61,984 bases of DNA from Syntrophobacterales bacterium (GCA_018056545.1 JAGPFL010000003.1:1-61984); one strand, 5' to 3'; shown: positions 18,295-26,872, numbered from the stretch's first letter. Translations and numbers: made by a program. The notes: a model not told the origin generated them from the sequence alone.

Positions 18295-18390
18295 CTACCT
18301 GGTTTCAATCGGGGTGCACATGGGGTCCAGCCAGGTCTTGCCCGCCTTCTTGGCGAATCTTTCCTCTTTCTTGGCGCCTGTCTTTTTCAT
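18295..18390 (-). CDS. 31-residue micropeptide B with W-L-D-P-M-C-T-P motif
   Basis: A minus-strand ORF of 31 codons and a stop, 54 bases upstream of micropeptide A in the same direction. AGGAGG lies eight bases before the ATG, within a 15-base stretch identical to that in front of A. The peptide opens with a basic helix-forming segment (MKKTGAKKEERFAKKAGK), then WLDPMCTP, and ends IETR. It is seven residues longer than A in front of the motif and lacks A's basic tail. The 14 bases that code for the middle of the motif are also the same in both. Probably a duplicate of A that has diverged outside the core. Confidence 0.7.
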   Translation of the reverse strand: MKKTGAKKEERFAKKAGKTWLDPMCTPIETR

Positions 18391-18415
18391 GGCTGCTGCC
18401 TCCTCTCTTAATGGT

Positions 18416-18532
18416 CTATAATCCTTTGAGCCCCACCGCATGGTTACGGTTGCTCCTGTTTCTCGTGGTGGTCTTCCCCAGGATATCTCTTTCGGGGTGG
18501 AACTCGAGTCTCTGGGTGCCGGTGGCGGTCAT
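18416..18532 (-). CDS. Possible 38-residue leading ORF of the micropeptide cassette
   Basis: A minus-strand ORF starting MTATGTQRLEF, preceded by GAGAGGAGA about ten bases before its ATG, and placed between the promoter at 18568-18596 and the two micropeptides. It lacks the DPMC motif and is rich in Thr, Arg and Asn in its second half. It may be a real small protein, a leader peptide or only a transcribed spacer. The similar ribosome-binding site argues for translation. Confidence 0.35.
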   Translation of the reverse strand: MTATGTQRLEFHPERDILGKTTTRNRSNRNHAVGLKGL

Positions 18533-18567
18533 GTTCTTTAAGTCTCCTCTCTCTTTCTTTCGGCCCT

Positions 18568-18596
18568 AAGATAATCCCGGAGGCTTTTTTCAACAA
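18568..18596 (-). promoter_or_regulatory. Promoter of the micropeptide cassette
   Basis: Read on the minus strand, TTGTTG and TATCTT are separated by 17 bases. Initiation would be about 25-30 bases before the first small ORF's ribosome-binding site. It reads towards the three small ORFs and the terminator at 18042-18070. Confidence 0.5.
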
Positions 18597-18789
18597 TCAG
18601 GGAGATGCTGAATGTGGGGTGGGAAATCGGCGTTAATGCGGATCAGGGGATGGGCGTTTCGGGATCGGGTTTTGTCCGATGTCGGAAGGGCGGCTTGGTT
18701 TTGATTAGGATGAGCGGGTGGCGGCGGGCCTTTGCTCCGGGACAATGAGCGGACCGGTGAGGGCTGATGGGTGGCGTTTCAAATACGGG

Positions 18790-18818
18790 TTGATTTTTGT
18801 CCCCGGACAAGTTAATCA
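18790..18818 (+). promoter_or_regulatory. fixC promoter with a 14-bp dyad operator
   Basis: TTGATT and TAATCA are 17 bases apart. Within the spacer lies the perfect dyad TTGTCC-CC-GGACAA (18797-18810), well placed for a repressor that would block RNA polymerase. The bases from 18600 to 18790 hold no gene that I can support; half-sites such as TTGTCC near 18670 and GGACAA near 18740 also occur there. Confidence 0.45.
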
Positions 18819-18875
18819 AACAGGAGGCTCCGTGGCGCAGGTGAAATCGGGAAAAACTGGTGGAGAGCGGCGATC

Positions 18876-20162
18876 ATGGAAAAATTCGACGTCATTGTGG
18901 TGGGGGCGGGACTGGCGGGATTGGCCGCCGCCTACACCCTGGCCGATAAGGGAGTGGAGGTTCTCCTCCTGGAGCGGGGGGACTATCCGGGGGCGAAAAA
19001 CGTCACCGGCGGCCGCCTTTACGTGAACCCCGTCCGGGACCTCTTTCCCGAGCTTTGGCCCGACGCCCCCCTGGAGCGGTTTATCGTCCACGAAGGGGCC
19101 ACCCTTATGGCCCGGGAGCGGTCCGTATCCTTCGACTATTCCGGCGACGAGCTGCGCCGGGAACCCCATCAGAGTTACAGCGTCCTGCGGGCCAGATTCG
19201 ACCGCTGGCTGGCGGAGCGGGTCGAGGAAAGGGGGGCCATGCTCCTCACCAAGACCCTGGTGACGGATGTCGTCAGAGAGGACGGCCGGGTGGCCGGCGT
19301 CGTGGCGGGGGGCGACGAGCTGCGGGCCGATGTCGTTATTGCCGCCGACGGCGTCCTTTCCCTCCTGGCGGAGAAGGCTGGTCTCCATCCCCCCGAAACT
19401 CCTGATGAATATGCCGTGGGCGTCAAGGAGGTCATCGCTCTGCCGGCGGAAAAGATCGAGGACCGCTTCCAGCTTACGGGCAACGAAGGGGCGGCCCGCC
19501 TCTTCGTCGGGGCGGCGACGGCGGGGCTCTTCGGCGGCGGCTTCCTCTATACCAACCGGGAGAGTATCAGCCTCGGTCTGGTGGTCGGGATCGCCGAGCT
19601 CATGGAGAAGGGCGGCCCGCGGGATCTGCCGGCGCTGATGGAGGCTTTCAAACGGCGTCCGGAGATCGCCCCCCTGATCCGGGACGGCGCCACGGTGGAA
19701 TACGCCGCCCATGTGATCCCCGAGGGGGGGTTCAAGGCCCTGCACCCCCTTCACGGCGACGGGATCCTCGTCGCCGGCGACGCCGCCGGTTTTGCCCTCA
19801 ACCTGGGATTCACCGTCCGGGGGATGGAATACGCCCTCGCCTCGGGTTATTACGCCGCCCAGGCGGTTCTCAAGGCCCGGGAGGCGGGGAATTTCGGTGC
19901 CGAGACCCTGGCGGAATACGGCCGCCTCCTCCAGGAGAGCTTCGTCCTCAAGGATTTCCAGAACTTCCAGGCCGCCCCGGCCTTCGTGAAAAATCCGAAG
20001 CTGTTCGATTATTATCCGGAATTGAAGGGACGGCTGCTCCGGGATGTCTATGCCGTCCCGGCGGGTCCCAAGGACCGCCTCTATCCCACCCTGCGCAAAT
20101 ACCTACATTTGAAAGAAATATGGTCCATGTTCAAGGACTTCCGGGAGGTGACGAAGCTTTGA
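18876..20162 (+). CDS. fixC: FixC-type flavoprotein (ETF-quinone oxidoreductase family)
   Basis: Passes electrons from electron-transfer flavoprotein to quinone at the membrane. The 428-residue protein begins with the FAD-binding dinucleotide fold IVVGAGLAGLAAAYTLADKG and LLERGDYPGAKNVTGGRLY, the latter diagnostic of the FixC group. A second FAD motif is GILVAGDAAGFALNLGFTVRGMEYA. It lacks the C-terminal ferredoxin domain found in mitochondrial ETF-QO; that part is supplied by the adjoining fixX. It heads a plus-strand cluster with fixX, an acyl-CoA dehydrogenase and both ETF subunits, which fits a role in fatty-acyl or aromatic acyl-CoA oxidation. Confidence 0.93.
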   Translation: MEKFDVIVVGAGLAGLAAAYTLADKGVEVLLLERGDYPGAKNVTGGRLYVNPVRDLFPELWPDAPLERFIVHEGATLMARERSVSFDYSGDELRREPHQSYSVLRARFDRWLAERVEERGAMLLTKTLVTDVVREDGRVAGVVAGGDELRADVVIAADGVLSLLAEKAGLHPPETPDEYAVGVKEVIALPAEKIEDRFQLTGNEGAARLFVGAATAGLFGGGFLYTNRESISLGLVVGIAELMEKGGPRDLPALMEAFKRRPEIAPLIRDGATVEYAAHVIPEGGFKALHPLHGDGILVAGDAAGFALNLGFTVRGMEYALASGYYAAQAVLKAREAGNFGAETLAEYGRLLQESFVLKDFQNFQAAPAFVKNPKLFDYYPELKGRLLRDVYAVPAGPKDRLYPTLRKYLHLKEIWSMFKDFREVTKL

Positions 20163-20443
20163 CGGATAACCATGAGCTGAAGGCCAAACTGGGCCTGGAT
20201 GTCTTCAAACCCGGCGGCCCCCCCCATATCCGCATCCGGGAGGGACGGGAGGGGGACCCCCGCCTGCGGAAAATGACGACAATCTGCCCTGCGGGCCTGT
20301 ACGGCGAGACCGAAGGGGGTAAGGTATCCCTCACCGTCGACGGCTGTCTCGAATGCGGGACCTGCCGCCTGGTTTGCAGTCCGGAGGTTTTGTCCTGGGA
20401 ATATCCGGAGGGCGGCACGGGGGTTCAGTTCCGTTACGGATGA
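20159..20443 (+). CDS. fixX: FixX-like ferredoxin
   Basis: A 94-residue ferredoxin-like protein partnering FixC. Cysteines lie in TTICPAGLY and in GCLECGTCRLVC, followed by the family ending SWEYPEGGTGVQFRYG, so one [4Fe-4S] cluster is likely. I place the start at the TTG overlapping the fixC stop (20159), because GGAGGTG lies eight bases upstream and this gives the normal FixX length; an ATG 39 bases earlier lies within fixC and adds residues unlike the family. Coupling to fixC translation is likely. Confidence 0.9.
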   Translation: MTDNHELKAKLGLDVFKPGGPPHIRIREGREGDPRLRKMTTICPAGLYGETEGGKVSLTVDGCLECGTCRLVCSPEVLSWEYPEGGTGVQFRYG

Positions 20444-20586
20444 CCCTTGGGCATTAGGGGGCGGTATCTATAGTGACCAAGCCTGCCGTCGACGCTGACG
20501 GTTCGGCCGGCGAAGCTAAGAATAAAGGGGCAGAGGAAATCACGGGCCGCTTGCGGTCTTGGAAAATACGAACGAGGAGGGGAAAT

Positions 20587-21726
20587 ATGGAATTCAAGCT
20601 GACGGAGGAACAGGAACTCATCCGCAAGAACATGCGGGAATTTGCCGACAAATACGTGGAGCCCATCGCCGCGGAGATCGACGAAAACAGCCGTCATCCC
20701 GCCGAGGTATTCAAGCTCCTCGCCGAGGGGGACTGGATGGGGATTCCCATTCCCGTGGAATACGGCGGCGCCGGCGCCGATTATCTCACCCATATCCTCG
20801 CCGTGGAGGAGCTGTCCCGGTCCTGCGCCTCCACAGGGTTCACCGTCTCCATCCACGTGGGGATCGCCTGTATGCTGGTGCTCCTCAACGGGACGGAAGA
20901 ACAGAAAAAACAATACCTTGTCCCCATGGCCAAGGGGGAGAAACTGGGAGCCTTCGTCCTCACCGAACCGGGGGCGGGCACGGACGTCATGGCCGCCACG
21001 ACGACGGCCGTCCGCGACGGTGATGACTACGTGATCAACGGCACCAAGACCTTCACCTCCAACGGTCCCACCGGGGATGTCTACATGGTCTTCGCCTGGA
21101 CGGACAAGGCGGCGGGACGCAAGGGCATGAGCTGTTTCATCATCCCCCGGGGCACCCCGGGCATGACCCCCGGCGAGCACTTCCGGAAGATGGGCCTCCG
21201 TTCCTCCCAGACCTCGGAGATGGTCTTCAAGGACTGCCGCGTCCCCAAGGAGAACCTCCTGGGCAAGGAGGGGGCGGGGCTGGTCATGGCCATGGCCGGG
21301 TTCGATCACGGCCGGGTGGGCATCGCCGCCCAATCCGTGGGTATCCTCCAGGCCGCCCTGGACGAGTCGATCCGCTATTCCAAGGAACGGGTCCAGTTCG
21401 GCAATCCCATCTCCCGCAACCAGGCCATCTCCTGGATGATCGCCAATATGGCCACGGATCTCCAGGCCGCCCGCTTCCTGACCTATCACGCCGCCTGGCT
21501 GAAGGATCAGAAACAGGTCTTCAGCAAGGAGGCCTCCATGGCCAAGCTCTTCGCCTCGGAAGCGGCGATGCGCCACACCATCAAGGCCGTCCAGATCCAC
21601 GGCGGCTACGGTTACTGCAAGGGTGCCAAGGTGGAGCGCCTCTTCCGGGACGCCAAGATCACGGAGATCTACGAAGGCACCTCGGAGGCCCAACGGATGG
21701 TCATTTCCGGCAACGTCCTCCGGTGA
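20587..21726 (+). CDS. Acyl-CoA dehydrogenase (first copy)
   Basis: FAD enzyme that forms the alpha-beta double bond in an acyl-CoA and gives the electrons to ETF. The 379 residues cover the whole family fold: N-terminal helices (LTEEQELIRKNMREFA), the FAD-binding FVLTEPGAGTDV and TFTSNG motifs, and the C-terminal helical domain with QIHGGYGYCKGAKVERLFRDAKI. The catalytic Glu is expected in EIYEGTSEAQ. The ATG at 20587 follows GAGGAGGGGAAAT. It sits between fixX and etfB. A close relative is encoded at 50.8 kb on the other strand. Chain-length preference cannot be read. Confidence 0.95.
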   Translation: MEFKLTEEQELIRKNMREFADKYVEPIAAEIDENSRHPAEVFKLLAEGDWMGIPIPVEYGGAGADYLTHILAVEELSRSCASTGFTVSIHVGIACMLVLLNGTEEQKKQYLVPMAKGEKLGAFVLTEPGAGTDVMAATTTAVRDGDDYVINGTKTFTSNGPTGDVYMVFAWTDKAAGRKGMSCFIIPRGTPGMTPGEHFRKMGLRSSQTSEMVFKDCRVPKENLLGKEGAGLVMAMAGFDHGRVGIAAQSVGILQAALDESIRYSKERVQFGNPISRNQAISWMIANMATDLQAARFLTYHAAWLKDQKQVFSKEASMAKLFASEAAMRHTIKAVQIHGGYGYCKGAKVERLFRDAKITEIYEGTSEAQRMVISGNVLR

Positions 21727-21735
21727 AGGATAATC

Positions 21736-21801
21736 GGGACGGTTCTTCCTTTACCGGGAAAACGGAAGTGGGAAGCATTTATGAAAAATGAGAACCGTCC
21801 C
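21736..21801. repeat. REP-like inverted repeat between acyl-CoA dehydrogenase and etfB
   Basis: An 11-bp perfect inverted repeat, GGGACGGTTCT and AGAACCGTCCC, brackets a 44-base loop. Elements with this type of end (GAGAACCGTCCC) are, from general knowledge, often dispersed REP-like sequences mobilised by REP-associated transposases; no such transposase is in the window. It interrupts the run of the cluster and may attenuate or stabilise the mRNA. Confidence 0.55.
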
Positions 21802-21825
21802 CATTTCTACTTAAAGGATTGACCT

Positions 21826-22596
21826 ATGCCCAATGTTATTGCCTGCTGCAAATGGGTAGTGGATGAAGCGTACATACGGAAGGGAGCCGGCGGGGCGCTG
21901 GATTTCTCCGCCGTCGATTACAAGCTCAGCGAGTACGACCGCAACGCCCTCGAGGAGGCGGTGCGCTGCCGGGGCGAGGCGGGGGGGAAGGTGACGGCCC
22001 TTACCGCCGGTGCCCCCGAAGCCGCCAAAGGGGTGAAGGACGCCCTTTCCCGGGGCGCCGACACCGCCGTTTTCGTCGGCGATCCCGCCTTTGCCGACCT
22101 GGATTCCTCCCAGACGGCGGCGGTCCTGGGCGAGGTGATCCGCAGCCGTATTCCCTACGACCTGATCATCTGCGGTGAGGGCTCCGGCGACCGGTACGCC
22201 CAGCAGGTAGGCCCCCGCCTGGCGGAGCACCTGGGCATTCCGTGCGTCTCCTACGTCCTGAAGCTTTCCTTGACAGGGGAGGGGGCGGGGATCACGGCGG
22301 AAAGGCGGGTGGAGGAGGGTGTCGAAGTCGTCGAGGTTCCTTTTCCTGTCCTGGTGACGGTCCTGCCGGAGATCAACACCCCCCGGATCCCCGGGGTAAA
22401 GGATACCCTCATGGCGGGGAAGAAACCCGTCGTCACGGTGAAAAAGGACGAACTGCCCCCCCTAGGAGAGGTGAAACTCAAGACCCTGGACATGACGGCG
22501 GCGCGGATGGAGAGAAACTGCGAACTCTTCGGGACGACGCCCGAGGACATCGCCCGGTTCGTGGCGGCGCTGCAACAGAAGGGCGTAATCGGATAA
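21826..22596 (+). CDS. etfB: Electron transfer flavoprotein, beta subunit
   Basis: Small subunit of the heterodimeric ETF that carries electrons from acyl-CoA dehydrogenase to FixC. The 256 residues show the typical ETF-beta pattern: CKWVVDE at the start, SEYDRNALEEAVR, VTALTAGAPEAAK, ALSRGADTAVFV, and the AMP-binding segment DLIICGEGSGDRYAQQVGPRLAEHL. The ATG follows AAAGGA. It is the fourth gene of the cluster and ends ten bases before etfA. Confidence 0.94.
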   Translation: MPNVIACCKWVVDEAYIRKGAGGALDFSAVDYKLSEYDRNALEEAVRCRGEAGGKVTALTAGAPEAAKGVKDALSRGADTAVFVGDPAFADLDSSQTAAVLGEVIRSRIPYDLIICGEGSGDRYAQQVGPRLAEHLGIPCVSYVLKLSLTGEGAGITAERRVEEGVEVVEVPFPVLVTVLPEINTPRIPGVKDTLMAGKKPVVTVKKDELPPLGEVKLKTLDMTAARMERNCELFGTTPEDIARFVAALQQKGVIG

Positions 22597-22606
22597 AGAG
22601 GTGAAC

Positions 22607-23560
22607 ATGGCCGGCATCTGGATCATCGCGGAAAAAAGGGAATTGCTGATGGAACTTCTCACCCCCGCCGGGCAGTTGGCCGCCCCGGGGGGGAAAAGGA
22701 TTACCGTGGTCATCCCGGAAACCGAGGGCGACCCGGCGGATTATATCGCCGCCGGCGCCGGGGCGGTGGCGCTGTTGGGCTCTCTGCCCGAAGACATGGC
22801 CTTCGCGAGCTGGCTGCCCGTTCTGGCGGCGGAGATCGGGGCGGCGGATCCCGAGGTAGTGCTCCTGGCCGCCACCTCCCGGGGGAAAGAGCTGGCGGCC
22901 CGCCTGGCGGCCCGCCTGGAAACCGGTCTGTGCAGCAACTGCCTGTCCCTGATCCCCGGTCCCGACGGAAGCCTTGTCATGGAACGCCTTGCCTACGGCG
23001 GGGCGGCCCTCCAGCGGGTAACCGTTGCGGGACGGCCGGTTATGGCGACGATCCCCCCGCGGACCTTTCCGCCGGCCGCGACGGGTACCGGGCGGGAAGG
23101 GGAGGTGCGCAAGCTCCCGCCGCCCCCGCCGGACCCCGTCCGGATCGTCGCCCGGAAAGAGAAGGAGCGGAGCGCCCAGGACATCACCGCCGCCAAGACC
23201 GTGGTCTGTGTGGGTCGGGGTGTGGAAAAGCGGGAAGACCTGGACCTCGCCCGGCGGTTGGCCGCCGCCCTGGGGGGCGAGGTCGGCTGCACCCGTCCCA
23301 TCTCCGAGGAGCTCCACTGGCTGCCCGACAACCTCTGTATCGGCCTGTCCGGCGTCCAGGTGAAACCGGAGCTGTACATCGGCCTGGGCGTCTCCGGGCA
23401 GATCCAGCATCTGACGGGACTGCGGGGCGCCCGGTTGCTCTGCGCCGTAAACCGGGACCCCAACGCCCCCATCTTTGCCGCGGCGGATCTGGGGATCGTG
23501 GGGGATCTCTACGAGGTCACGCCCAAACTCTTAGAGGAACTAAAGAAGATTCGAGGTTAA
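22607..23560 (+). CDS. etfA: Electron transfer flavoprotein, alpha subunit
   Basis: Large, FAD-bearing ETF subunit. The C-terminal domain carries the FAD signature in order: VCVGRGVEKREDLDLARRLA, GGEVGCTRPISEE, YIGLGVSGQIQHLTG and AVNRDPNAPIFAAADLGIVGD. The 317-residue length matches the family. I choose the ATG at 22607, since AGAGGTGA just before it is a good ribosome-binding site; the GTG two codons earlier overlaps that site. No extra ferredoxin domain is fused to it. It closes the fixC-to-etfA cluster. Confidence 0.94.
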   Translation: MAGIWIIAEKRELLMELLTPAGQLAAPGGKRITVVIPETEGDPADYIAAGAGAVALLGSLPEDMAFASWLPVLAAEIGAADPEVVLLAATSRGKELAARLAARLETGLCSNCLSLIPGPDGSLVMERLAYGGAALQRVTVAGRPVMATIPPRTFPPAATGTGREGEVRKLPPPPPDPVRIVARKEKERSAQDITAAKTVVCVGRGVEKREDLDLARRLAAALGGEVGCTRPISEELHWLPDNLCIGLSGVQVKPELYIGLGVSGQIQHLTGLRGARLLCAVNRDPNAPIFAAADLGIVGDLYEVTPKLLEELKKIRG

Positions 23561-23662
23561 AGGGAAAATCTTTCTCACCCTGCTTACAACTTGATAAAGC
23601 GTCCCCGTAGGGGGCATGGGTCGCTGATGTGGCAGTGCATCTCCCGCGGTCGGACCGGCAAC

Positions 23663-23696
23663 GGGAGGGGCGGTGTCGTATGGGACCGCCCCTCCC
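23663..23696. terminator. Perfect 12-bp hairpin between convergent genes
   Basis: GGGAGGGGCGGT and its exact complement flank a ten-base loop between etfA and the convergent chemoreceptor gene. There is no T-run on either side, so it may act as a bidirectional pause or mRNA 3'-end stabiliser rather than a classic terminator. Confidence 0.5.
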
Positions 23697-23723
23697 GCCG
23701 CTGATCACGGGTGCGGTGGATGA

Positions 23724-25622
23724 TTAGAAATCATGGAAATCATCACCGGAGTGGGGTTTTTTCTCCTCTTTAAGGGGAATGAGACGCTCCGGATCGATTT
23801 TCTTGCCGAGTTTCGGGACAATTTTCCCGAGCGGCCGCCGCCGGGCGGCAGCGGCGGCGCCACGGAAGGACATGGCCTCGCCGGCGCTGCCGCCTACAAT
23901 CTCGAGAAGGGTCTTCGCCACCTGCCGGACCTGTTCGGCCTGGGCGTTCATCTCCTCCGAGGCACTGGCGGTTTCTTCGGCATTGGCGGCGCTTTGTTGC
24001 ACCACCTTGTCCATTTCCGAGACGGCCCGGTTGATCTGGTCGATCCCCGTGGATTGCTCGCCGGAGGCGGCGGAGATCTCCGCCACCAACTCCCCTACCT
24101 TGACGGCGCTTTGGGCCACCTCTTGGAAATCCTCGTTGGTGGTTTTGACCAGGCCGGAACCGTCACCGATCTTCTTCACCGTATCTTCGATCAGCACCGC
24201 GGTATTCCTGGCCGCTTCCGCTGCCCGGATGGCCAGGTTCCGCACCTCTTCCGCCACCACGGCGAACCCCGCCCCCGCTTCGCCGGCCCGGGCCGCCTCC
24301 ACGGCGGCGTTCAACGCCAGCAGGTTTGTCTGAAAGGCGATCTCGTCGATGGTTTTGATGATCTTGGAGGTGTCTTCACTGGCCTTGGAGATCTCGGCCA
24401 TGGATTTCGTCAACTTGTTCATGGATTCTTTGGCCCGGTTGACGATATTGGCCGTTTCTTTCATCATGGAATTCGCCTGTTCGGAATTTTCGGCGTTCTG
24501 TTTCGTCATGGAAGACATCTCCTCCAGGGAGGATGAGGTTTCTTCCACGGCGGCGGCCTGCTCCGAAGCGCCCTCGGCCAGAGACTGGCTGGCCCCGGAA
24601 ACCTGGGAGGACGCCGAAGCCAGTTGTTGCGCGGCGTCGTTGAGTTCGTTGGCTGCCCTGGTGATGGGCACGCTGATCCTACCGGCAAAAACGAGCACTA
24701 TGGCAATGGTTACGCCGAGGAAGACAAGGCTGATGATGAGGATGAAATTACGAATCCCGTTGGCATCCGCCAGAAATTCGCTCTCATTCTGGGTGAAACC
24801 GACGCTCCAGCCCGTCATTTCCACGGGGGCGAAGCCGCAGATCTTCCGGTCGCCCTTGAAGATGTAGGATTCCGAGCCTTTTTGCCCGGTGGTCATCTTC
24901 CCGATAATCTCCTTCATGCCCGCCTCTTTCGTCAGATCCAACTCGAGGATGTATTCCTTTTTCGGGTGGGCGATGACGATCCCGGCCTTGTTGATCAGGA
25001 AAGGATAACCGGTCTTGCCCACCCGGACGGCGGTGACCTTTTCCGCCAGAAAATCGATCTTCATCGCCGCGGCGGCGACGCCGACAAAATCGCCGCTACG
25101 ACTGTAAATGGGGGCGCTGACGGAGGAAACGGTGTTTCCCGTCGCCTTGGACTTCGCCACATTGCCCACCACGGCCTTGCCTTCCTTGCCCGCCTTGAAA
25201 TAATCCCGCTCGGAGACATCCAGCCCTTTGAGTTTCCCCCCTACGTTATCGGCGAAAATATGTCCGCTGGCATTGACGAGATAGTACTGGTCGTAGTCAT
25301 GACCGATCTTCTTCATGATCTCCGCCAGGGCGTTGTTCACCGTTTCGACGTCTCCTTCCGCCGTCCCGCCGGCCTGTCTGGCGGCCGCCGCCACGACAAG
25401 GGGGTTCACGGATAATTGCTTTACCAGCTTTAGCTCCTCCAGCAGGACCAACTGCACCATGCCGGCCAGCGAGGCGGCAATTTGTTCCGACTGTTCCCGG
25501 GCCTGCTGTTCCAGTGCCCGGGAGGATTTTACCGCCGAGAAGGTACCCACCACGAGCAGGGGGATGAGGACCACCAACACCCCCCCGATCAACAATTTCA
25601 TTTTTAAGGTCATCTTTTTCAT
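23724..25622 (-). CDS. Methyl-accepting chemotaxis protein with dCache-type sensor
   Basis: A 632-residue membrane chemoreceptor. From the N-terminus: a membrane segment (about 8-30), a periplasmic double-Cache sensor region (about 35-285, with [20 protein letters not shown] and [13 protein letters not shown]), a second membrane segment (about 300-320), HAMP-like linker, and a cytoplasmic signalling domain with [20 protein letters not shown] at the hairpin tip. The very end (GDDFHDF) is an acidic/aromatic tail that could dock CheR or CheB; that is a guess. The ATG at 25622 is used, with GGGAGG upstream; an in-frame TTG seven codons earlier contains that site. The ligand is unknown and no che genes are adjacent. 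Confidence 0.93.
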   Translation of the reverse strand: MKKMTLKMKLLIGGVLVVLIPLLVVGTFSAVKSSRALEQQAREQSEQIAASLAGMVQLVLLEELKLVKQLSVNPLVVAAAARQAGGTAEGDVETVNNALAEIMKKIGHDYDQYYLVNASGHIFADNVGGKLKGLDVSERDYFKAGKEGKAVVGNVAKSKATGNTVSSVSAPIYSRSGDFVGVAAAAMKIDFLAEKVTAVRVGKTGYPFLINKAGIVIAHPKKEYILELDLTKEAGMKEIIGKMTTGQKGSESYIFKGDRKICGFAPVEMTGWSVGFTQNESEFLADANGIRNFILIISLVFLGVTIAIVLVFAGRISVPITRAANELNDAAQQLASASSQVSGASQSLAEGASEQAAAVEETSSSLEEMSSMTKQNAENSEQANSMMKETANIVNRAKESMNKLTKSMAEISKASEDTSKIIKTIDEIAFQTNLLALNAAVEAARAGEAGAGFAVVAEEVRNLAIRAAEAARNTAVLIEDTVKKIGDGSGLVKTTNEDFQEVAQSAVKVGELVAEISAASGEQSTGIDQINRAVSEMDKVVQQSAANAEETASASEEMNAQAEQVRQVAKTLLEIVGGSAGEAMSFRGAAAAARRRPLGKIVPKLGKKIDPERLIPLKEEKKPHSGDDFHDF

Positions 25623-25969
25623 AGGACTTGTTCCTCCCGTCAAAATTACGTCCGTTTCTTCTGCGTTTCCCTGCCTACGCCTAAATATTTCCGCACCGGG
25701 TCATTTTTTTGACGCCGGTAGTGCCGGGTCACGAGGCCCCCGCAAGCTTAAAAACCGCTCGTTAGAGGATATTAGCAAGGGTTTCGGTTCTCTATCTTGA
25801 TGACGGGCGCTCTATCCGTACTCTATATGACATCTAATAACTGCAAAAGCTGTTCCATGGCATCGCCGGGACATTTGCTGGCGGTTTTTGACCTGATACG
25901 GGGAAGCAAAAGCTTTTTGTGGTGAAAAAGGGGCAAGCCGGACGGATAGACGAAGGGGAAGGCTGTTCG
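25623..25969. other. Intergenic region between chemoreceptor and lysR
   Basis: About 350 bases with no supportable gene. It must hold the chemoreceptor promoter (minus strand) and the end of the lysR transcript. A 10-bp palindrome AAAAGCTTTT at 25908-25917 is the only clear motif. I found no convincing promoter or terminator. Confidence 0.5.
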
Positions 25970-26872
25970 CTACACGTTTGGGGATGCCTGGCCGTAGAGG
26001 GCATACTCCAGGAAAGCTTTGGCGGCCCGGTTCAGGTATTTGTCCTTCCGGTAGGCGAAGAAAAACTCCCTGGTGAGCTCGACCTGCTCCAGGGGCAGGG
26101 ATTTGATCAGTCCCAGGCGCTCCTCCCGGGCAACGGCGAGGCGGGACAGAATCCCGATGCCCAGGCCCGCCTCCACGGCCTTCTTTACCGCCTCCGTATG
26201 GCCGAACTCCATGGTCCGCGTAAGGACTATCCCTTTTTCCGCCAGCCGCGCGGCCGCGATCCGTCGAGTCCCGGAACCCTCTCGGGAGACCACGTAGGTC
26301 TCGTTCAGCAGGTCGTGGGGGGAGACGGCATCCCGGCAGGCCCAAGCATGTCCGGCCGGGACGATGACGACGAGCTCGTCCGTCATAAAAGGCCCGCTCA
26401 TCAGTCTGGGGTCTGCTGTAGGGGCGCCGAGGAAACCGAGGTCCACCGAATTACGAAGGAGGTTTTCCTCCACGTGCCTGTTGAGGGAGACATCGAGGTC
26501 GATCTCCACCAGGGGATAGGTGTCCCGAAATTTTCGCAACACCGTCGGCAGGACATAGACGCCGATGGTCATGCTGGCGCCGATCTTCAACGCTCCCCCC
26601 CGGAGGATCTCCAGATCGTCGATTTCCGCCTTCATCTGCTCGATCATGGTGAAGATGGCTTCCGTTTTGGCGAAGACGATCTTCCCCGCCTGGGTCAGGA
26701 CCACCCTTTTCCCCAGACGGTCGAAGAGCCTCGTTCCGTAATGCTCCTCCAGATCCCTGATGTGTTTGCTTATCCCCGGCTGGGTGATGAACAAAGCCGC
26801 CGCCGCCCGGGTGAAGCTGCCCTCCCGGGCGGTGACGTGAAAGACCTTGAGGAGATTGAGATGCGTATCCAT
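25970..26872 (-). CDS. LysR family transcriptional regulator
   Basis: A 300-residue LTTR. The N-terminal winged helix-turn-helix (residues about 1-60) reads NLLKVFHVTAREGSFTRAAAALFITQPGISKHIRDLEEHYG. The effector-binding domain follows, with LRGGALKIGASMTIGVYVLP and DLGFLGAPTADPRLMSGPF. It resembles the CysL/YeiE-type group that often senses small anions or sulfur/nitrogen compounds, but the effector cannot be assigned. It is transcribed away from the C_GCAxxG_C_C gene over a 95-base AT-rich gap, so it probably controls that set. Confidence 0.93.
   Translation of the reverse strand: MDTHLNLLKVFHVTAREGSFTRAAAALFITQPGISKHIRDLEEHYGTRLFDRLGKRVVLTQAGKIVFAKTEAIFTMIEQMKAEIDDLEILRGGALKIGASMTIGVYVLPTVLRKFRDTYPLVEIDLDVSLNRHVEENLLRNSVDLGFLGAPTADPRLMSGPFMTDELVVIVPAGHAWACRDAVSPHDLLNETYVVSREGSGTRRIAAARLAEKGIVLTRTMEFGHTEAVKKAVEAGLGIGILSRLAVAREERLGLIKSLPLEQVELTREFFFAYRKDKYLNRAAKAFLEYALYGQASPNV

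Noticed and set aside
18246-18569. Plus-strand frame of 107 codons through the micropeptide cassette
   Set aside because: It runs antisense to the micropeptides, has no ribosome-binding site, and its codons are mirrored by better-supported minus-strand ORFs.
18832-19026. GTG-initiated ORF with AGGAGG just before fixC
   Set aside because: The spacing to the GTG is only four bases and the frame runs out of phase over fixC, whose own start at 18876 is well supported. A leader role cannot be excluded but nothing shows it.
20434-21693. Minus-strand frame of about 419 codons opposite the acyl-CoA dehydrogenase
   Set aside because: Antisense shadow of a clear gene; the Gly/His/Asp-rich product is typical of reverse-strand frames of GC-rich coding DNA.
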